Program-made: the position numbers and the translations under genes
In this document: positions 8,403 through 18,184 of the stretch, piece by piece
Position numbering within the stretch: position 1 is the first letter of the stretch
Layout of the letters: every line of letters begins with the position of its first letter
Notes under the pieces: generated by a model
The model's input: only the letters and a program-made list of their open reading frames with translations
Database searches by the model: none
What the model was told of the DNA's origin: nothing
Assembly (NCBI RefSeq): GCF_011758745.1
Contig: NZ_JAANOV010000001.1
Span: 2,170,001 to 2,234,000, forward strand
From: Amycolatopsis granulosa
Lineage (GTDB): Bacteria > Actinomycetota > Actinomycetes > Mycobacteriales > Pseudonocardiaceae
Direction of reading: 5' to 3'
DNA: 64,000 nt

Positions 8403-9521
8403 TCAGACCGCCACGGGAACCGGCTGCTCGGACGCCATCGACTCCGGCGTCACCGGGTTGCGCCGCGACCACAGCCAGATGCCGCCCGCCGCGGCCACCA
8501 GCACGAGGCCGACCACGACGGTGCCCACGGTGCCCATCGTCGCGACCTCGGCGGACACCGCGCCGACGGCGGCCGCGGCCGGCAGCGTCAGCAGCCAGGC
8601 CAGCGCCATCCGGCCGGCGACGCTCCAGCGCACCTCGGCCAGCCGGCGCCCGACACCCGAGCCGATGATGCCCCCGGAGCAGACGTGCGTGGTGGACAGC
8701 GCGAACCCGAGGTGCGAGGAGGCCAGGATCGTGGCGGCCGCGCTGGTCTCCGCGGCGAACCCCTGCGGCGTCTGCACGTCGGTGATCTTGCGGCCCATCG
8801 TGTGGATGATCCGCCAGCCACCCACGTAGGTGCCGAGCGCGATCGCGAGCCCGGCGCTGAGCACCACCCACAGCGGCGGACCCGACCCGGCGGCCAGCGC
8901 ACCCGAGGAGATCAGCGTCAGGGTGATGACACCCATGGTCTTCTGCGCGTCGTTCGTGCCGTGGGCGAGCGAGACCAGCGACGCCGACAGCACCTGCGCG
9001 CGCTTGAACGACCTGCTCACCACGTCCTGCCGCACCTTCGCGGTGATCCGGTAGACGAGGTAGGTGCCGACGACCGCGATCAGACCCGCCACCAGCGGCG
9101 AGGCCACGGCCGGGATCAGGACCTTCTGCACGACCTTGGCGAAGTGCACCGCGTCGGCGCCCGAAGCGACCCAGACCGCGCCGATCAGCCCGCCGAACAA
9201 CGCGTGGGAGGAGCTGGAGGGCAGCCCGACCAGCCAGGTCACCAGGTTCCACAGGATCGCGCCGACCAGTCCGGCGAAGACGACCACGGGGGTGACCTTG
9301 GTGTCGTCGACGATGCCGCCCGAGATGGTCTTGGCGACCTCGACCGACAGGAACGCGCCGACGAGGTTGAGCACCGCGGAGATGGTGACCGCGACCTTGG
9401 GTCTCAAGGCGCCGGTCGCGATGGAGGTCGCCATGGCGTTGGCGGTGTCGTGGAAACCGTTGGTGAAGTCGAACGCCAGTGCGGCGACGATGACCACGAG
9501 GACGATCAGCGAGAGGTCCAC
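8403..9521 (-). CDS. pit: Low-affinity inorganic phosphate transporter, Pit family
   Basis: A 372-residue permease of the PiT family. The paired signature motifs are visible: GFHDTANAMAT near residue 20 and the mirrored AHGTNDAQKTMG near 200, each ending one inverted half of the protein. About nine or ten membrane helices are expected. It moves metal-phosphate with protons. The GTG at 9521 matches the family N-terminus (DLSLIVLVV); a GTG three codons upstream (9530) is an alternative. No PhoU-like DUF47 gene accompanies it. Confidence 0.92.
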   Translation of the reverse strand: MDLSLIVLVVIVAALAFDFTNGFHDTANAMATSIATGALRPKVAVTISAVLNLVGAFLSVEVAKTISGGIVDDTKVTPVVVFAGLVGAILWNLVTWLVGLPSSSSHALFGGLIGAVWVASGADAVHFAKVVQKVLIPAVASPLVAGLIAVVGTYLVYRITAKVRQDVVSRSFKRAQVLSASLVSLAHGTNDAQKTMGVITLTLISSGALAAGSGPPLWVVLSAGLAIALGTYVGGWRIIHTMGRKITDVQTPQGFAAETSAAATILASSHLGFALSTTHVCSGGIIGSGVGRRLAEVRWSVAGRMALAWLLTLPAAAAVGAVSAEVATMGTVGTVVVGLVLVAAAGGIWLWSRRNPVTPESMASEQPVPVAV

Positions 9522-9604
9522 ACCCTCCACGGTACCGTTCGGGTGACGGCCCTCCGCCGGTGGTCGATGAACTTCCGGTGAACTGGCCGCCGGAGTGATT
9601 TGCC

Positions 9605-10750
9605 TTACGCCACAGCGGAACCCTTCCGCCAGACGCGCCAGGTGAGCGGCACCCCGGGGCGGTAGGCGAGGTGCGTGCGGGAGGGCGCGTCGAGCACGTG
9701 CAGGTCGGCCCGGGCGCCCGGCCGGAGCACGCCGACGTCGGTCCGGCGCAGCGCACGCGCCCCGCCGAGGGTGGCGGCGCGCACGGCCTCGTCGACGGAC
9801 AGGCCCATCTGCAGCACGGCCGTCGCCACACAGAAGGCCATCGACGTGGTGTACGAGCTGCCCGGGTTGGCGTTCGTGGCGAGCGCCACGGTCGCTCCGG
9901 CGTCGAGCAGCCGCCGGGCCGGTGCGAGCGGCTGGCGGGTGGACAGGTCGCACGCGGGCAGCAGGGTCGCCACCGTCTCCGACGACGCGAGCGCCGCCAC
10001 GTCCTGATCGGACAAGTGGGAGCAGTGGTCCACACTGGCGGCGCCGAGCCGGACCGCGAGCCGCACCCCCGGCCCCGCGCCGAGCTGGTTCCCGTGCACC
10101 CGCAGGCCGAGCCCGTGCCGCGCGGCGGCACGCAGGACCCGTTCCGACTGGGCCTCGTCGAACGCCCCGGTCTCGCAGAACACGTCGGCCCACCGCACCG
10201 ATCCGGCCACCGCGTCGAGCATCTCACCGCACACGAGATCCACATAGGATTCCGCGTCCGAACCGGGCGGCACGAGGTGGGCGCCGAGGAAGGTCACCTC
10301 GTCGGCGACCGCGGCGGCGATCCGGGCGGACCGGGCCTCGTCGTCGACCGTCAGGCCGTATCCGGTCTTGGTCTCCAGGCAGGTGGTGCCCTGCCGCGCC
10401 GCCTCGGCCACGTGGCGGCGCAGGTTCGCGGTCAGCTCGGCGTCGGTGGCCTTCCGCGTCGCCGCCGTGGTGACCGCGATGCCGCCCGCCGCGTACGGCT
10501 GCCCGGCCATCCGCGCCTCGAACTCGGCGGTCCGGTCGCCGGCGAAGACCAGGTGCGTGTGGCTGTCGACCCACCCGGGCAGCGCGGCGCGGCCCTCGAC
10601 GTCCACCCGTTCGTCCGCGTCCGGTGCCGCCGCGGCCGGGCCCACCCAGGCGACCGCGGGGCCGTCGAACACGATCGCGCCGTGGTGGAGCGTGCCCAGT
10701 TCGTCGTCGTTCGTGGTGAGCTCGCCGATACCGGTGATCAGGACCGCCAC
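9605..10750 (-). CDS. hutI: Imidazolonepropionase
   Basis: A 381-residue amidohydrolase that opens the imidazolone-5-propionate ring to N-formimidoyl-L-glutamate, the third step of histidine degradation. Metal-site motifs are present: [11 protein letters not shown] (HxH), VHGNQLG, and VDHCSHLSD, plus ATNANPGSS near the C-terminus. The GTG at 10750 is preceded by GGTGGAGGCGTT and overlaps the end of hutF by 13 bases. It is the last gene of the hut operon. Confidence 0.95.
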   Translation of the reverse strand: MAVLITGIGELTTNDDELGTLHHGAIVFDGPAVAWVGPAAAAPDADERVDVEGRAALPGWVDSHTHLVFAGDRTAEFEARMAGQPYAAGGIAVTTAATRKATDAELTANLRRHVAEAARQGTTCLETKTGYGLTVDDEARSARIAAAVADEVTFLGAHLVPPGSDAESYVDLVCGEMLDAVAGSVRWADVFCETGAFDEAQSERVLRAAARHGLGLRVHGNQLGAGPGVRLAVRLGAASVDHCSHLSDQDVAALASSETVATLLPACDLSTRQPLAPARRLLDAGATVALATNANPGSSYTTSMAFCVATAVLQMGLSVDEAVRAATLGGARALRRTDVGVLRPGARADLHVLDAPSRTHLAYRPGVPLTWRVWRKGSAVA

Positions 10751-12030
10751 AACGCCTCCACCTCGTCCGCCAGCACCGCCGAGGGCCGGTCGACGAGCCG
10801 GTGCACCCGGTCGCGCACGACCCAGCGGCCGCCCACCAGGACATCGGTCACGTCCGCGGCCGAGGCGGCGAACGGCACGCCCGCGGGCTCGGTCCCCGCG
10901 GTGCGCACCGAGTCCAGCGCCACCACGACCAGATCGGCCGGCGCCCCGGCGGCCACCCGGCCCGCGTCCCACCCGATCGCTGCGTGCCGCGTCGCCGCGT
11001 CGACCAGCTCCGCGACGCCGAACCGCCCGCGCTCCCCGGCGGCGAGCCGTTCGTGCAGCTCGAGCGACCGCAGTTCGTCGAACGGGTCGATCACGGCCTG
11101 GCTGTCGCTGCCCAGGCACAGTGGCACGCCCGCATCCGCCAGTGCCCGCGCCGCACCGATCCCGTCGCCGAGGTCGCGTTCGGTGGTCGGGCAGAAGCAC
11201 ACGCCGGTCCCCGACCGGGACAGCAGGCCGACGTCGGAGTCCGTCAGGTGCGTCGCGTGCACGGCGACGGTGGCCGGCCCGAGGACGCCCGCGCGGTCCA
11301 GCAGCTCCGCGGGGGTGCACCCGTGGTGCGCGCGGCAGTCGTCGTTCTCGGCCCGCTGCTCGGACAGGTGGACGTGCAGCGGGCCGAATCCGGTGCGGGC
11401 GAAGGACGGCAACTGGTCCGCGGGCACGGCGCGGACGGAGTGCACGGCCGCGCCCACCCGCGCCGCACCGGGCTTGATCGCGCCCACGCGCGCTGCCCAG
11501 CCGTCCACGTCCCCGTCACCGAAGCGGAGCTGCACACCGGCCAGCTCGCGCCCGAACCCGCCGGTCAGGTAGCAGGTGTCGAGCAGGGTGAGCCGGATGC
11601 CGGCGTCCTCGGCGGCCTGGATCAGCGCGTGACCCATCGCGTTCGGGTCGGCGTAGCGCCGCCCGCCGGGCGCGTGGTGCAGGTAGTGGAACTCCCCGAC
11701 CGCCGTGTACCCGGCGAGCACCATCTCGGCGAAGACGCCACGGGCGAGCCGGTGGTAGGAGTCCGGGTCGAGCCGTCCGGCCAGCGCGTACATCCGCTCG
11801 CGCCAGGTCCAGAACGTGCCGCGGTCGTGGTGCGTGCGGCCGCGCAGCGCGCGGTGGAAGGCGTGCGAGTGCCCGTTGGCGAAACCGGGCATCACCAGGC
11901 CGGCGAGCACCGTCCCCGACCGCGGCGCATCCGGGGTGACCGTGGTGAGCCGGCCGCCGGCGATCTCGATCCGGACCCCGGACGCGACGCCGTCCGGCAG
12001 CCACGCGTACTCGGCCCACAAGATCGTCAT
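10738..12030 (-). CDS. hutF: N-formimidoyl-L-glutamate deiminase
   Basis: A 430-residue amidohydrolase that removes ammonia from formimidoylglutamate to give N-formylglutamate, which marks this as the five-step histidine pathway. Landmarks: [18 protein letters not shown] (metal HxH), FHYLHH, HVHLSEQ, the VHATHLT region and [13 protein letters not shown]. It overlaps the M20 gene upstream by four bases. The pathway now needs a deformylase; the neighbouring M20 gene is the only candidate in the operon. Confidence 0.95.
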   Translation of the reverse strand: MTILWAEYAWLPDGVASGVRIEIAGGRLTTVTPDAPRSGTVLAGLVMPGFANGHSHAFHRALRGRTHHDRGTFWTWRERMYALAGRLDPDSYHRLARGVFAEMVLAGYTAVGEFHYLHHAPGGRRYADPNAMGHALIQAAEDAGIRLTLLDTCYLTGGFGRELAGVQLRFGDGDVDGWAARVGAIKPGAARVGAAVHSVRAVPADQLPSFARTGFGPLHVHLSEQRAENDDCRAHHGCTPAELLDRAGVLGPATVAVHATHLTDSDVGLLSRSGTGVCFCPTTERDLGDGIGAARALADAGVPLCLGSDSQAVIDPFDELRSLELHERLAAGERGRFGVAELVDAATRHAAIGWDAGRVAAGAPADLVVVALDSVRTAGTEPAGVPFAASAADVTDVLVGGRWVVRDRVHRLVDRPSAVLADEVEALWRS

Positions 12031-13178
12031 GTCGACAAGTCCTCCAGGACCCGGGTGAGCGCGACCGCACCCGCTTCCACGTCGGCGTCCTCGGCGAACT
12101 CCTCCGGCGCGTGGCTGATGCCGGTCGGGTTGCGCACGTACAGCATCGCGGTGGCCGTGTGCGCGGCGAGGACCGCGGCGTCGTGCCCGGCGCCGGTCGG
12201 CAGTTCGGGCGCGTCCAGCAGACCGGTGAGCCGGTCGCGCAGCGCGGGGTCGAAGGTGACGGTGCCGCCGTAGGACTCCTCGGCGACGGTGACCGTGCAG
12301 CCTTCGGCCGCCGCGGCCGCCCGGGCCGCTTCGGTCAGCTCCGCCACGATCTCACGGCCGTGTCCGCGGGCGTCCACCCACAGGTCCACAGTGGAGGGGA
12401 TGACGTTCGTCCCGCCCGGGCGCGCCACGAGCCGCCCCACGGTCGCACGTCCATCCACTGTGGATGCGATACGGCGGGCGGCGAGCACCACTTCGGCCGC
12501 GGGCAGCATCGGATCGCGCCGGTCGGCCAGAATTGTCGTACCCGCGTGGTTGCCTTGACCGGTGAACGAAAACCGCCACCGCCCGTGCTCCAGCACCGTG
12601 CTCCCGACGCCCACCGGCACGTCCAGCGCCCGCCCCTGCTCGACGTGCAGCTCGACGAACGTTCCGATGCGGCCGAGAGCCTCGTCGTCGCGGCCGAACC
12701 GCGCCGGATCCACCCCGGCGCGCGCCGCGGCCTCGGCGAGCGTCACGCCGTCCGGATCGCGCAGCGCCCGCGCGCGGTCCGGATCGAGCGCGCCGGTCAG
12801 CAGCCGCGACCCCAGGCACGGCACGCCGAACCGGCCACCCTCCTCCTCGGCGAACAATACGACGGCGAAGGGCCGCGCCGGGCGCGCCGGCAGCCGCGAC
12901 ACCGCCTCCAGCGCACTGGTCACGCCGAGCGGGCCGTCGAACGCGCCCCCGCCGGGCACCGAATCGAGGTGGCTGCCGGTGACCAGCGCATCCGGTCCCG
13001 GCTCGCCCCACCACGCCCAGAGGTTGCCGTTGCGGTCGGTCTCGACATCCAGACCGCGGCGCCCGGCCTGCTCCCGGAACCACTCCCGCAGATCGCTGTC
13101 CGCGCGGTCGAACGCGTGCCGGGCGTACCCACCACCGGGAGCGCGGCCCACATCGGCGAGGTCGTCGAGCAGGCTCAC
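12027..13178 (-). CDS. M20-family amidohydrolase (allantoate amidohydrolase / N-carbamoylase-like) inside hut operon
   Basis: A 383-residue protein of the M20 dipeptidase-like amidase group (AllC/hydantoinase-carbamoylase type). The di-metal centre is visible: [34 protein letters not shown] and the C-terminal [18 protein letters not shown] belongs to the dimerisation lid. By name the family releases CO2/NH3 from N-carbamoyl or ureido acids. Its place between hutU and hutF, with four-base overlaps on both sides, argues for N-formylglutamate hydrolysis instead of the absent HutG. The GTG start is set by the overlap with hutU. Confidence 0.85.
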   Translation of the reverse strand: MSLLDDLADVGRAPGGGYARHAFDRADSDLREWFREQAGRRGLDVETDRNGNLWAWWGEPGPDALVTGSHLDSVPGGGAFDGPLGVTSALEAVSRLPARPARPFAVVLFAEEEGGRFGVPCLGSRLLTGALDPDRARALRDPDGVTLAEAAARAGVDPARFGRDDEALGRIGTFVELHVEQGRALDVPVGVGSTVLEHGRWRFSFTGQGNHAGTTILADRRDPMLPAAEVVLAARRIASTVDGRATVGRLVARPGGTNVIPSTVDLWVDARGHGREIVAELTEAARAAAAAEGCTVTVAEESYGGTVTFDPALRDRLTGLLDAPELPTGAGHDAAVLAAHTATAMLYVRNPTGISHAPEEFAEDADVEAGAVALTRVLEDLST

Positions 13179-14827
13179 GCCTCCTCCCGCATCGGCACGC
13201 GCACCCCGCGCTCCGCCGCCACCTCGGCGGCGCGCTCGTATCCGGCGTCCACATGCCGGATCACGCCCATACCCGGGTCGTTGGTCAGCACCCGCTCGAT
13301 CTTCCGCGCCGCGAGCGGCGTGCCGTCCGCCACGCACACCTGACCGGCGTGGATGGAGCGTCCGATACCGACACCGCCGCCGTGGTGCAGCGACACCCAG
13401 CTGGCACCGGACGCGGTGTTGACCAGGGCGTTCAACAGTGGCCAGTCGGCGATGGCGTCCGAGCCGTCGGCCATCGCCTCGGTCTCCCGGTAGGGCGATG
13501 CCACGCTGCCCGCGTCCAGGTGGTCACGGCCGATCACGACCGGTGCGCTCAGCTCGCCGCTCGCGACCATCTCGTTGAACCGCAGGCCGGCCAGGTGCCG
13601 TTCGCCGTAACCCAGCCAGCAGATGCGCGCCGGGAGGCCCTGGTACGCCACGCGCTCGCCGGCCATCCGGATCCAGCGGGCGAGGGAGTGGTCGTCCCCG
13701 AACAGGTCGAGGATGGCGCGGTCGGTCGCGGCGATGTCCGCCGGGTCACCGGAGAGGGCGGCCCAGCGGAACGGGCCCTTGCCCTCGCAGAACAACGGCC
13801 GGATGTAGGCGGGCACGAAACCGGGGTAGTCGAACGCCCGCGCACAACCACCGAGCTTCGCCTCACCACGTAAGGAGTTGCCGTAGTCGAACACTTCCGC
13901 ACCGGCGTCCAGGAACCCGACCATGGCGCCGGCGTGCTCGGCCATCGACTCGCGCGAGCGGTCGGTGAACTCGTCCGGTTTCGCGGTGGCGTAGTCGTGC
14001 CAGTCGGCGACATCCACACCGATCGGCAGATAGGCGAGCGGGTCGTGCGCCGAGGTCTGGTCGGTGACGACGTCCGCCTCGAGCCCGCGCCGCAACAGGT
14101 CCGGCAGCAGTTCGGCGGCGTTGCCGATCACGCCGACGGACACCGCCTCACCGGCCCGCTTGGCAGCGGTCACCCTGCGCACGGCGGAGTCCACATCGGA
14201 CGCCAGCTCGTCGAGGTACCGGGTGTCCAGGCGACGACGGGCCCGCCCCGGATCGCATTCCACGACGAGCGCGGTACCGCCGTTCATGGTGATCGCGAGG
14301 GGTTGCGCACCACCCATGCCGCCCAGCCCGGCGGTCACCGTCAGCGTCCCCTTGAGCGTGCCGCCGAACCGTTTCGCCGCCACGGCGGCGAACGTCTCGT
14401 AGGTGCCCTGCAGGATGCCCTGGGTGCCGATGTAGATCCACGAGCCTGCGGTCATCTGCCCGTACATCGTCAAGCCGAGCTGCTCCAGCCGGCGGAACTC
14501 GGGCCAGGTCGCCCAGTCGCCGACGAGGTTGGAGTTCGCGATCAGCACGCGGGGCGCCCACTCGTGCGTGCGGAACACGCCCACCGGTTTTCCGGACTGC
14601 ACCAGCAGGGTTTCGTCCTCCGCCAGCTCGGTGAGGCAGCGGGTGATGGCGTCGAAGCTGGCCCAGTCGCGGGCGGCCTTGCCGGTGCCGCCGTAGACGA
14701 CCAGGTCCTGCGGGCGCTCGGCGACCTCGGGGTCGAGGTTGTTGTGCAGCATCCGCAGCGCGGCTTCGGTCTGCCAGTTCCTCGCCGTCAGCGTGGTTCC
14801 GCGGGCGGCCCGGACGGTGCGGCTCAT
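13175..14827 (-). CDS. hutU: Urocanate hydratase
   Basis: A 550-residue urocanase converting urocanate to imidazolone propionate with tightly bound NAD+. The signatures are clear: [12 protein letters not shown] near the start, [28 protein letters not shown]-type middle and [17 protein letters not shown] with the active-site cysteine. Length matches the family (about 550). ATGA overlap with hutH upstream and GTGA overlap with the M20 gene downstream. Confidence 0.97.
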   Translation of the reverse strand: MSRTVRAARGTTLTARNWQTEAALRMLHNNLDPEVAERPQDLVVYGGTGKAARDWASFDAITRCLTELAEDETLLVQSGKPVGVFRTHEWAPRVLIANSNLVGDWATWPEFRRLEQLGLTMYGQMTAGSWIYIGTQGILQGTYETFAAVAAKRFGGTLKGTLTVTAGLGGMGGAQPLAITMNGGTALVVECDPGRARRRLDTRYLDELASDVDSAVRRVTAAKRAGEAVSVGVIGNAAELLPDLLRRGLEADVVTDQTSAHDPLAYLPIGVDVADWHDYATAKPDEFTDRSRESMAEHAGAMVGFLDAGAEVFDYGNSLRGEAKLGGCARAFDYPGFVPAYIRPLFCEGKGPFRWAALSGDPADIAATDRAILDLFGDDHSLARWIRMAGERVAYQGLPARICWLGYGERHLAGLRFNEMVASGELSAPVVIGRDHLDAGSVASPYRETEAMADGSDAIADWPLLNALVNTASGASWVSLHHGGGVGIGRSIHAGQVCVADGTPLAARKIERVLTNDPGMGVIRHVDAGYERAAEVAAERGVRVPMREEA

Positions 14828-16335
14828 GCTTCCTCCAGTGCGGTCAGGACGGCTCCCGAGCGGACGAGTTCTTCGGCGGCGGCGATCTCCGGCCCGAGGT
14901 GGCGGTCCGGCCCCGGCCCGGCGACGCGTTCCCGGAGCAGGTCGCGAACGGCGGCGGTGACCGGTGCGGGCCGCAGCGGAGCCCGGAAGTCCAGCGCGCG
15001 TGCGGCGGTGAGCAGCTCGATGGCCAGCACCGAGGTGAGCCCGTCGACGGCGCGGCGCAGCTTGCGGGCCGCGGACCAGCCCATCGACACGTGGTCCTCC
15101 TGCATGGCGCTGCTCGGGATGGAGTCGACCGACGCCGGCACGGCCAGCCGTTTCAGCTCGCTGACGATCGCGGCCTGCGTGTACTGGGCGATCATGTGCC
15201 CGGAGTCGACACCGGGGTCGTCGGCGAGGAACGCGGGCAGACCGTGCGAGCGGGACACGTCGAGCATGCGGTCCGTGCGGCGCTCGGCGATGCTCGCGAC
15301 GTCGGCGAGCGGGATCGCCAGGAAGTCCAGCACGTAGGCGATCGGCGCACCGTGGAAGTTGCCGTTCGATTCGACCCGGCCGTCGGCGAGGACGACGGGG
15401 TTGTCGATCGCGGCGGCGAGTTCCCGGTCGGCGACCAGTTCGGCGTGCGCGACGGTGTCCCGCGCCGCGCCGTGCACCTGCGGCGCGCACCGCAGCGAGT
15501 AGGCGTCCTGTACGCGGGTGCAGTCCGGACCGCGGTGACTCGCGACGATCTCGGAGTCCGCGAGGGCGGCGAACATCCGGCGCGCGGACACGGCCTGCCC
15601 GGGGTGCGGGCGCAGGGCCTGCAGGTCCGCGGCGAACGCCCGGTCGGTACCGAGCAGCGCCTCCACGCTCATCGCCGCGGTCAGGTCGGCGGTGTCGAGC
15701 AGGCGGCGCAGGTCGTCGAGGGCGAGGACGAGCATGCCGAGCATCCCGTCGGTGCCGTTGGTGAGCGCCAGGCCCTCCTTCTCGGCGAGCGTCACCGGCT
15801 CGATCCCGGCCTCGGCGAGGGCGTCGGCCGCCGGGCGGCCGTCGAGCACCTCACCCTCACCCATCAGCGCGAGGGCCACGGCCGCGAGCGGCGCGAGGTC
15901 GCCGGAGCAACCGAGCGAGCCGTACTCGTGGACAACCGGGACGATGCCGGCGTTGAGCATGGCGGCCAGCGCTTCCGCGGTCTCCGGGCGGACACCGGTG
16001 TGGCCGGACGCGAGGGTGCGCAGCCGCAACAGCATCAGTGCGCGGACCACCTCCGGCTCGACCGCGGGACCGGTGCCGGCCGCGTGGGAGCGGATCAGCG
16101 AGCGCTGCAGGGCGGTGCGCCGCTCGGCGGGGATGTGCCGGATCGCGAGTGCACCGAATCCGGTGGAGATGCCGTAGGTCGGCTGGTCGGCGCCGGCGAG
16201 CGCGTCGATGTGGCGGCGGGTCTCGCCGAGCGTTTTGCGGACCTCGTCGGTCAGCTCCACCCGGGCACCGCCGCGTGCCACCGCGACGACCTGCTGCCGG
16301 TCGAGGGGCCCGGAGTCCAACCGCACTGTGCTCAT
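14824..16335 (-). CDS. hutH: Histidine ammonia-lyase
   Basis: A 503-residue lyase turning L-histidine into trans-urocanate and ammonia. The MIO-forming triplet sits at residues 143-145 in [12 protein letters not shown] and reads Cys-Ser-Gly rather than the common Ala-Ser-Gly; the family signature permits this. YGISTGFG supplies the catalytic tyrosine near residue 54, and [12 protein letters not shown] lies near 415. It is the first gene of the operon. GGAGG lies 12 bases before the ATG. The promoter faces the divergent IclR gene. Confidence 0.96.
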   Translation of the reverse strand: MSTVRLDSGPLDRQQVVAVARGGARVELTDEVRKTLGETRRHIDALAGADQPTYGISTGFGALAIRHIPAERRTALQRSLIRSHAAGTGPAVEPEVVRALMLLRLRTLASGHTGVRPETAEALAAMLNAGIVPVVHEYGSLGCSGDLAPLAAVALALMGEGEVLDGRPAADALAEAGIEPVTLAEKEGLALTNGTDGMLGMLVLALDDLRRLLDTADLTAAMSVEALLGTDRAFAADLQALRPHPGQAVSARRMFAALADSEIVASHRGPDCTRVQDAYSLRCAPQVHGAARDTVAHAELVADRELAAAIDNPVVLADGRVESNGNFHGAPIAYVLDFLAIPLADVASIAERRTDRMLDVSRSHGLPAFLADDPGVDSGHMIAQYTQAAIVSELKRLAVPASVDSIPSSAMQEDHVSMGWSAARKLRRAVDGLTSVLAIELLTAARALDFRAPLRPAPVTAAVRDLLRERVAGPGPDRHLGPEIAAAEELVRSGAVLTALEEA

Positions 16336-16388
16336 CGGCCCATTGCACCTCCAACCGAGGGCGGGTGGAGTACGCCACCGGGTGGTTG

Positions 16389-16406
16389 TGTCTGGTATCC
16401 CAGACA
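16389..16406. promoter_or_regulatory. Perfect palindrome between hutH and the IclR gene (probable operator)
   Basis: TGTCTGG and CCAGACA, seven-base perfect arms around TATC. It ends one base before the iclR-type ATG and 54 bases before hutH. Position and symmetry suit the divergent IclR regulator controlling itself and the hut operon; binding is inferred. Confidence 0.7.
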
Positions 16407-16407
16407 G

Positions 16408-17190
16408 ATGACGGATGTCCCCGCGCTCCGCCGCGGCCTGGCGGTGCTGCGCGTTCTGGCGACCCGGCCGGGGCCGATCTCGGCGGGCGCGATCGCCCGC
16501 GAGCTGGAGCTGCCGCGCTCCACGACCTATCACCTGCTGGCGGAGCTGGCGGCGGCCGGTTTCGTCGTGCACTTGCCGGCCGAACGCCGGTACGGGCTGG
16601 GTATCGCGGCCTTCGAGCTGGGCTCGGCCTACCTGCGGCACGATCCGCTGGAACGGCTGGCCGCGCCGTTGCTGCACAGGCTCGCCGGTCGGGTGGGGCA
16701 CCCGGCACAGCTGGGCGTGCTGCACGGCAACGAGCTGCTGTACCTGGTGAAGGAACGGCCGCCCGCGCCGGAGACGCTGGTGACCGACGTCGGGGTGCGG
16801 TTACCGGCACACCTGCCGGCCAGCGGTCAGGCGCTGCTGGCACACCTGCCGCACACGCACGTCCGGGCGCTCTACCCGCGCGCCGCCGCGTTCGTGAGCC
16901 GCACCGGCCGCGGCCCGGCGACCCTGGCCGCGCTCCGGCGTTCGCTGGCGGCGGTCCGGTCCCGCGGCTGGGCGGTGGAGGACGGCCACGTGACACCCGA
17001 TTTCGCGTCGGTGGCGCACGCGGTGTTCGACCACAACGGCAGCCCCCTCGCCTCGGTCGCCGTCACGTTCCGCCACGTCTGCCCGGCCGGGTGCGCCGAG
17101 ACGTGGCCCGAGCTGGCGCACGAGGTGCGGACGACAGCGGACACGCTGACGCGCCGCGTGGGCGGCCGGAAACCGGACCAACTCCAGTGA
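16408..17190 (+). CDS. IclR-family transcriptional regulator of the hut operon
   Basis: A 260-residue regulator. The N-terminal winged HTH covers about residues 5-65 (LAVLRVLATRPGPISAGAIARELELPRSTTYHLL). The IclR effector domain runs from about 75 to 250 (LERLAAPLLHRLAGR, LLYLVKE, LPASGQALLAHL, SRGWAVEDGHVTPDFASVAHAVFDHNG, SVAVTF). It is divergent to hutH with an 18-bp palindrome between them, so it most likely controls the histidine operon, with histidine or urocanate as the probable signal. The ATG at 16408 is adjacent to the palindrome. Confidence 0.9.
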   Translation: MTDVPALRRGLAVLRVLATRPGPISAGAIARELELPRSTTYHLLAELAAAGFVVHLPAERRYGLGIAAFELGSAYLRHDPLERLAAPLLHRLAGRVGHPAQLGVLHGNELLYLVKERPPAPETLVTDVGVRLPAHLPASGQALLAHLPHTHVRALYPRAAAFVSRTGRGPATLAALRRSLAAVRSRGWAVEDGHVTPDFASVAHAVFDHNGSPLASVAVTFRHVCPAGCAETWPELAHEVRTTADTLTRRVGGRKPDQLQ

Positions 17191-17226
17191 CAGGCGTTGG
17201 CAGGGGAGGTCGCCTGGCGGGCCGCC

Positions 17227-17373
17227 ATGACCAATCTGAGCGCTCTGACCAGGTGTTACACGGCCGTGTGGAGGGACGCCGTCGAATTCACCGACTCCGG
17301 GCGGTACGCGGGGCTGGACGAGATCGAGGCACGGATGACCGCCGCCCACGAGGAGTTCGTGGCCTTCCCACCC
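17227..17373 (+). pseudogene. Decayed SnoaL/NTF2-like gene fragment
   Basis: About 49 codons read as an NTF2-like N-terminus: LTRCYTAVW, then DAVEFTDSGRYAGLDEIEARM and TAAHEEFVAF. Intact relatives normally have about 20 more residues between AVW and DAVEF, and a further 80 after HEEFVA. Here the frame instead runs into the tandem repeat. This looks like an internally deleted and truncated relic. GGGGAGG lies about 17 bases upstream. Confidence 0.55.
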
Positions 17374-17379
17374 TCCCCC

Positions 17380-17485
17380 ACGCAACCACCGGATGGGGGT
17401 CCAGGGGGCGAAGCCCTCCTGGCGGGGGCCCGGGGGTCCGACCCCCGGCCAACACAACGAAGACCGAGACCCCGCGAGCGTTCCC
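17380..17485. repeat. 106-bp direct repeat, copy 1
   Basis: Identical to 17526-17631 except for one T/C difference (offset 146 bp). It contains a GC-rich dyad, CCGGGGGTC/GACCCCCGG. It lies downstream of the tmRNA gene and has replaced the end of the SnoaL-like relic. Confidence 0.9.
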
Positions 17486-17525
17486 GGCCAGCGTTCCCGG
17501 CGAGCAGGTCTCGGCCTCCCCACCC

Positions 17526-17631
17526 ACGCAACCACCGGACGGGGGTCCAGGGGGCGAAGCCCTCCTGGCGGGGGCCCGGGGGTCCGACCCCCGGCCAACA
17601 CAACGAAGACCGAGACCCCGCGAGCGTTCCC
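17526..17631. repeat. 106-bp direct repeat, copy 2
   Basis: Second copy of the unit starting at 17380. Both copies are followed by GCGAGCAGGTCTCGGCC, which pairs with the GACCGAGACC inside each repeat, so each unit can form a terminator-like stem when read from the tmRNA side. Confidence 0.9.
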
Positions 17632-17651
17632 CGCGAGCAGGTCTCGGCCTT
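17606..17651 (-). terminator. Stem-loop 3' of ssrA
   Basis: AAGACCGAGACC (17606-17617) pairs with GGTCTCGGCCTT (17640-17651) over 12 bp with one G-U pair. It begins nine bases after the tmRNA 3' end on the minus strand. A weaker copy of the stem follows in the next repeat unit. No long U-run is present. Confidence 0.55.
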
Positions 17652-17659
17652 CGGTCGAG

Positions 17660-18029
17660 TGGAGGTGCCGGGAATTGAACCCGGGTCCTCTGGCGCCTTG
17701 CCTAGGCTTCTCCGTGCGCAGTTCGCTCTGCCTCTACTCGGCCCCACCGGTCACGCGAACAAGCCGGTGTGACGGGCCCAGCCGCTGTGGTTTTCCCATC
17801 CGGTCCCCGCGGCCGGGTCCGGATGGTGAGCCTCCTAGCTGATGCCGGCTACCGGGACGGAGGCGCTCCCGGGCCGACAGACTCGCACTCGCTCAGGCAG
17901 CGAGGGCGAAGTCGCGCTGACTATTAGTCTTGGCGCTTATTTGGTTACGACGACGCTTAACGGTGGTCTCTCGCCTGCACCGGCACGCTTCCCTTGACTC
18001 AACGTCCAGAGTCGAAACCGTTCACCCCC
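17660..18029 (-). ncRNA. ssrA: Transfer-messenger RNA (tmRNA)
   Basis: The 5' GGGGGUG (18029-18023) pairs with the 3' CACCUCC (17667-17661) to form the tRNA-like acceptor stem. The T-arm reads GGGTTCAATTCCC. The mRNA-like part is at 17893-17934: resume codon GCC, then codons giving the tag AKTNSQRDFALAA and a TGA stop. The conserved AACGGTTTCGACT follows the 5' stem. CCA is not encoded. Length about 370 nt is normal for actinobacteria. It rescues stalled ribosomes together with SmpB, encoded about 6 kb away. Confidence 0.97.
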
Positions 18030-18184
18030 TTGATGGTGTTTCGCAACCAGCATAACGCCCGGGGCAACCCGGTTTGTTCCGGCGGGGTGGGGTTGTCCCT
18101 ACTCCGGGCACGCCCGCGCACCCCATGGTCCACCAGCGGAAACCTCGCGATGCTGGTCACGTGCTCCACAGAGAGGAACGGACC

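Noticed and set aside
17380..17631. Tandem 106-bp units considered as a CRISPR array or attachment sites
   Set aside because: Only two units, too long and with a 40-bp gap rather than regular spacers; no cas or integrase genes nearby.
17197..17772. 191-codon open frame running through the tandem repeat into the tmRNA gene
   Set aside because: Only its first 49 codons resemble a protein family; the rest is repeat and RNA gene.
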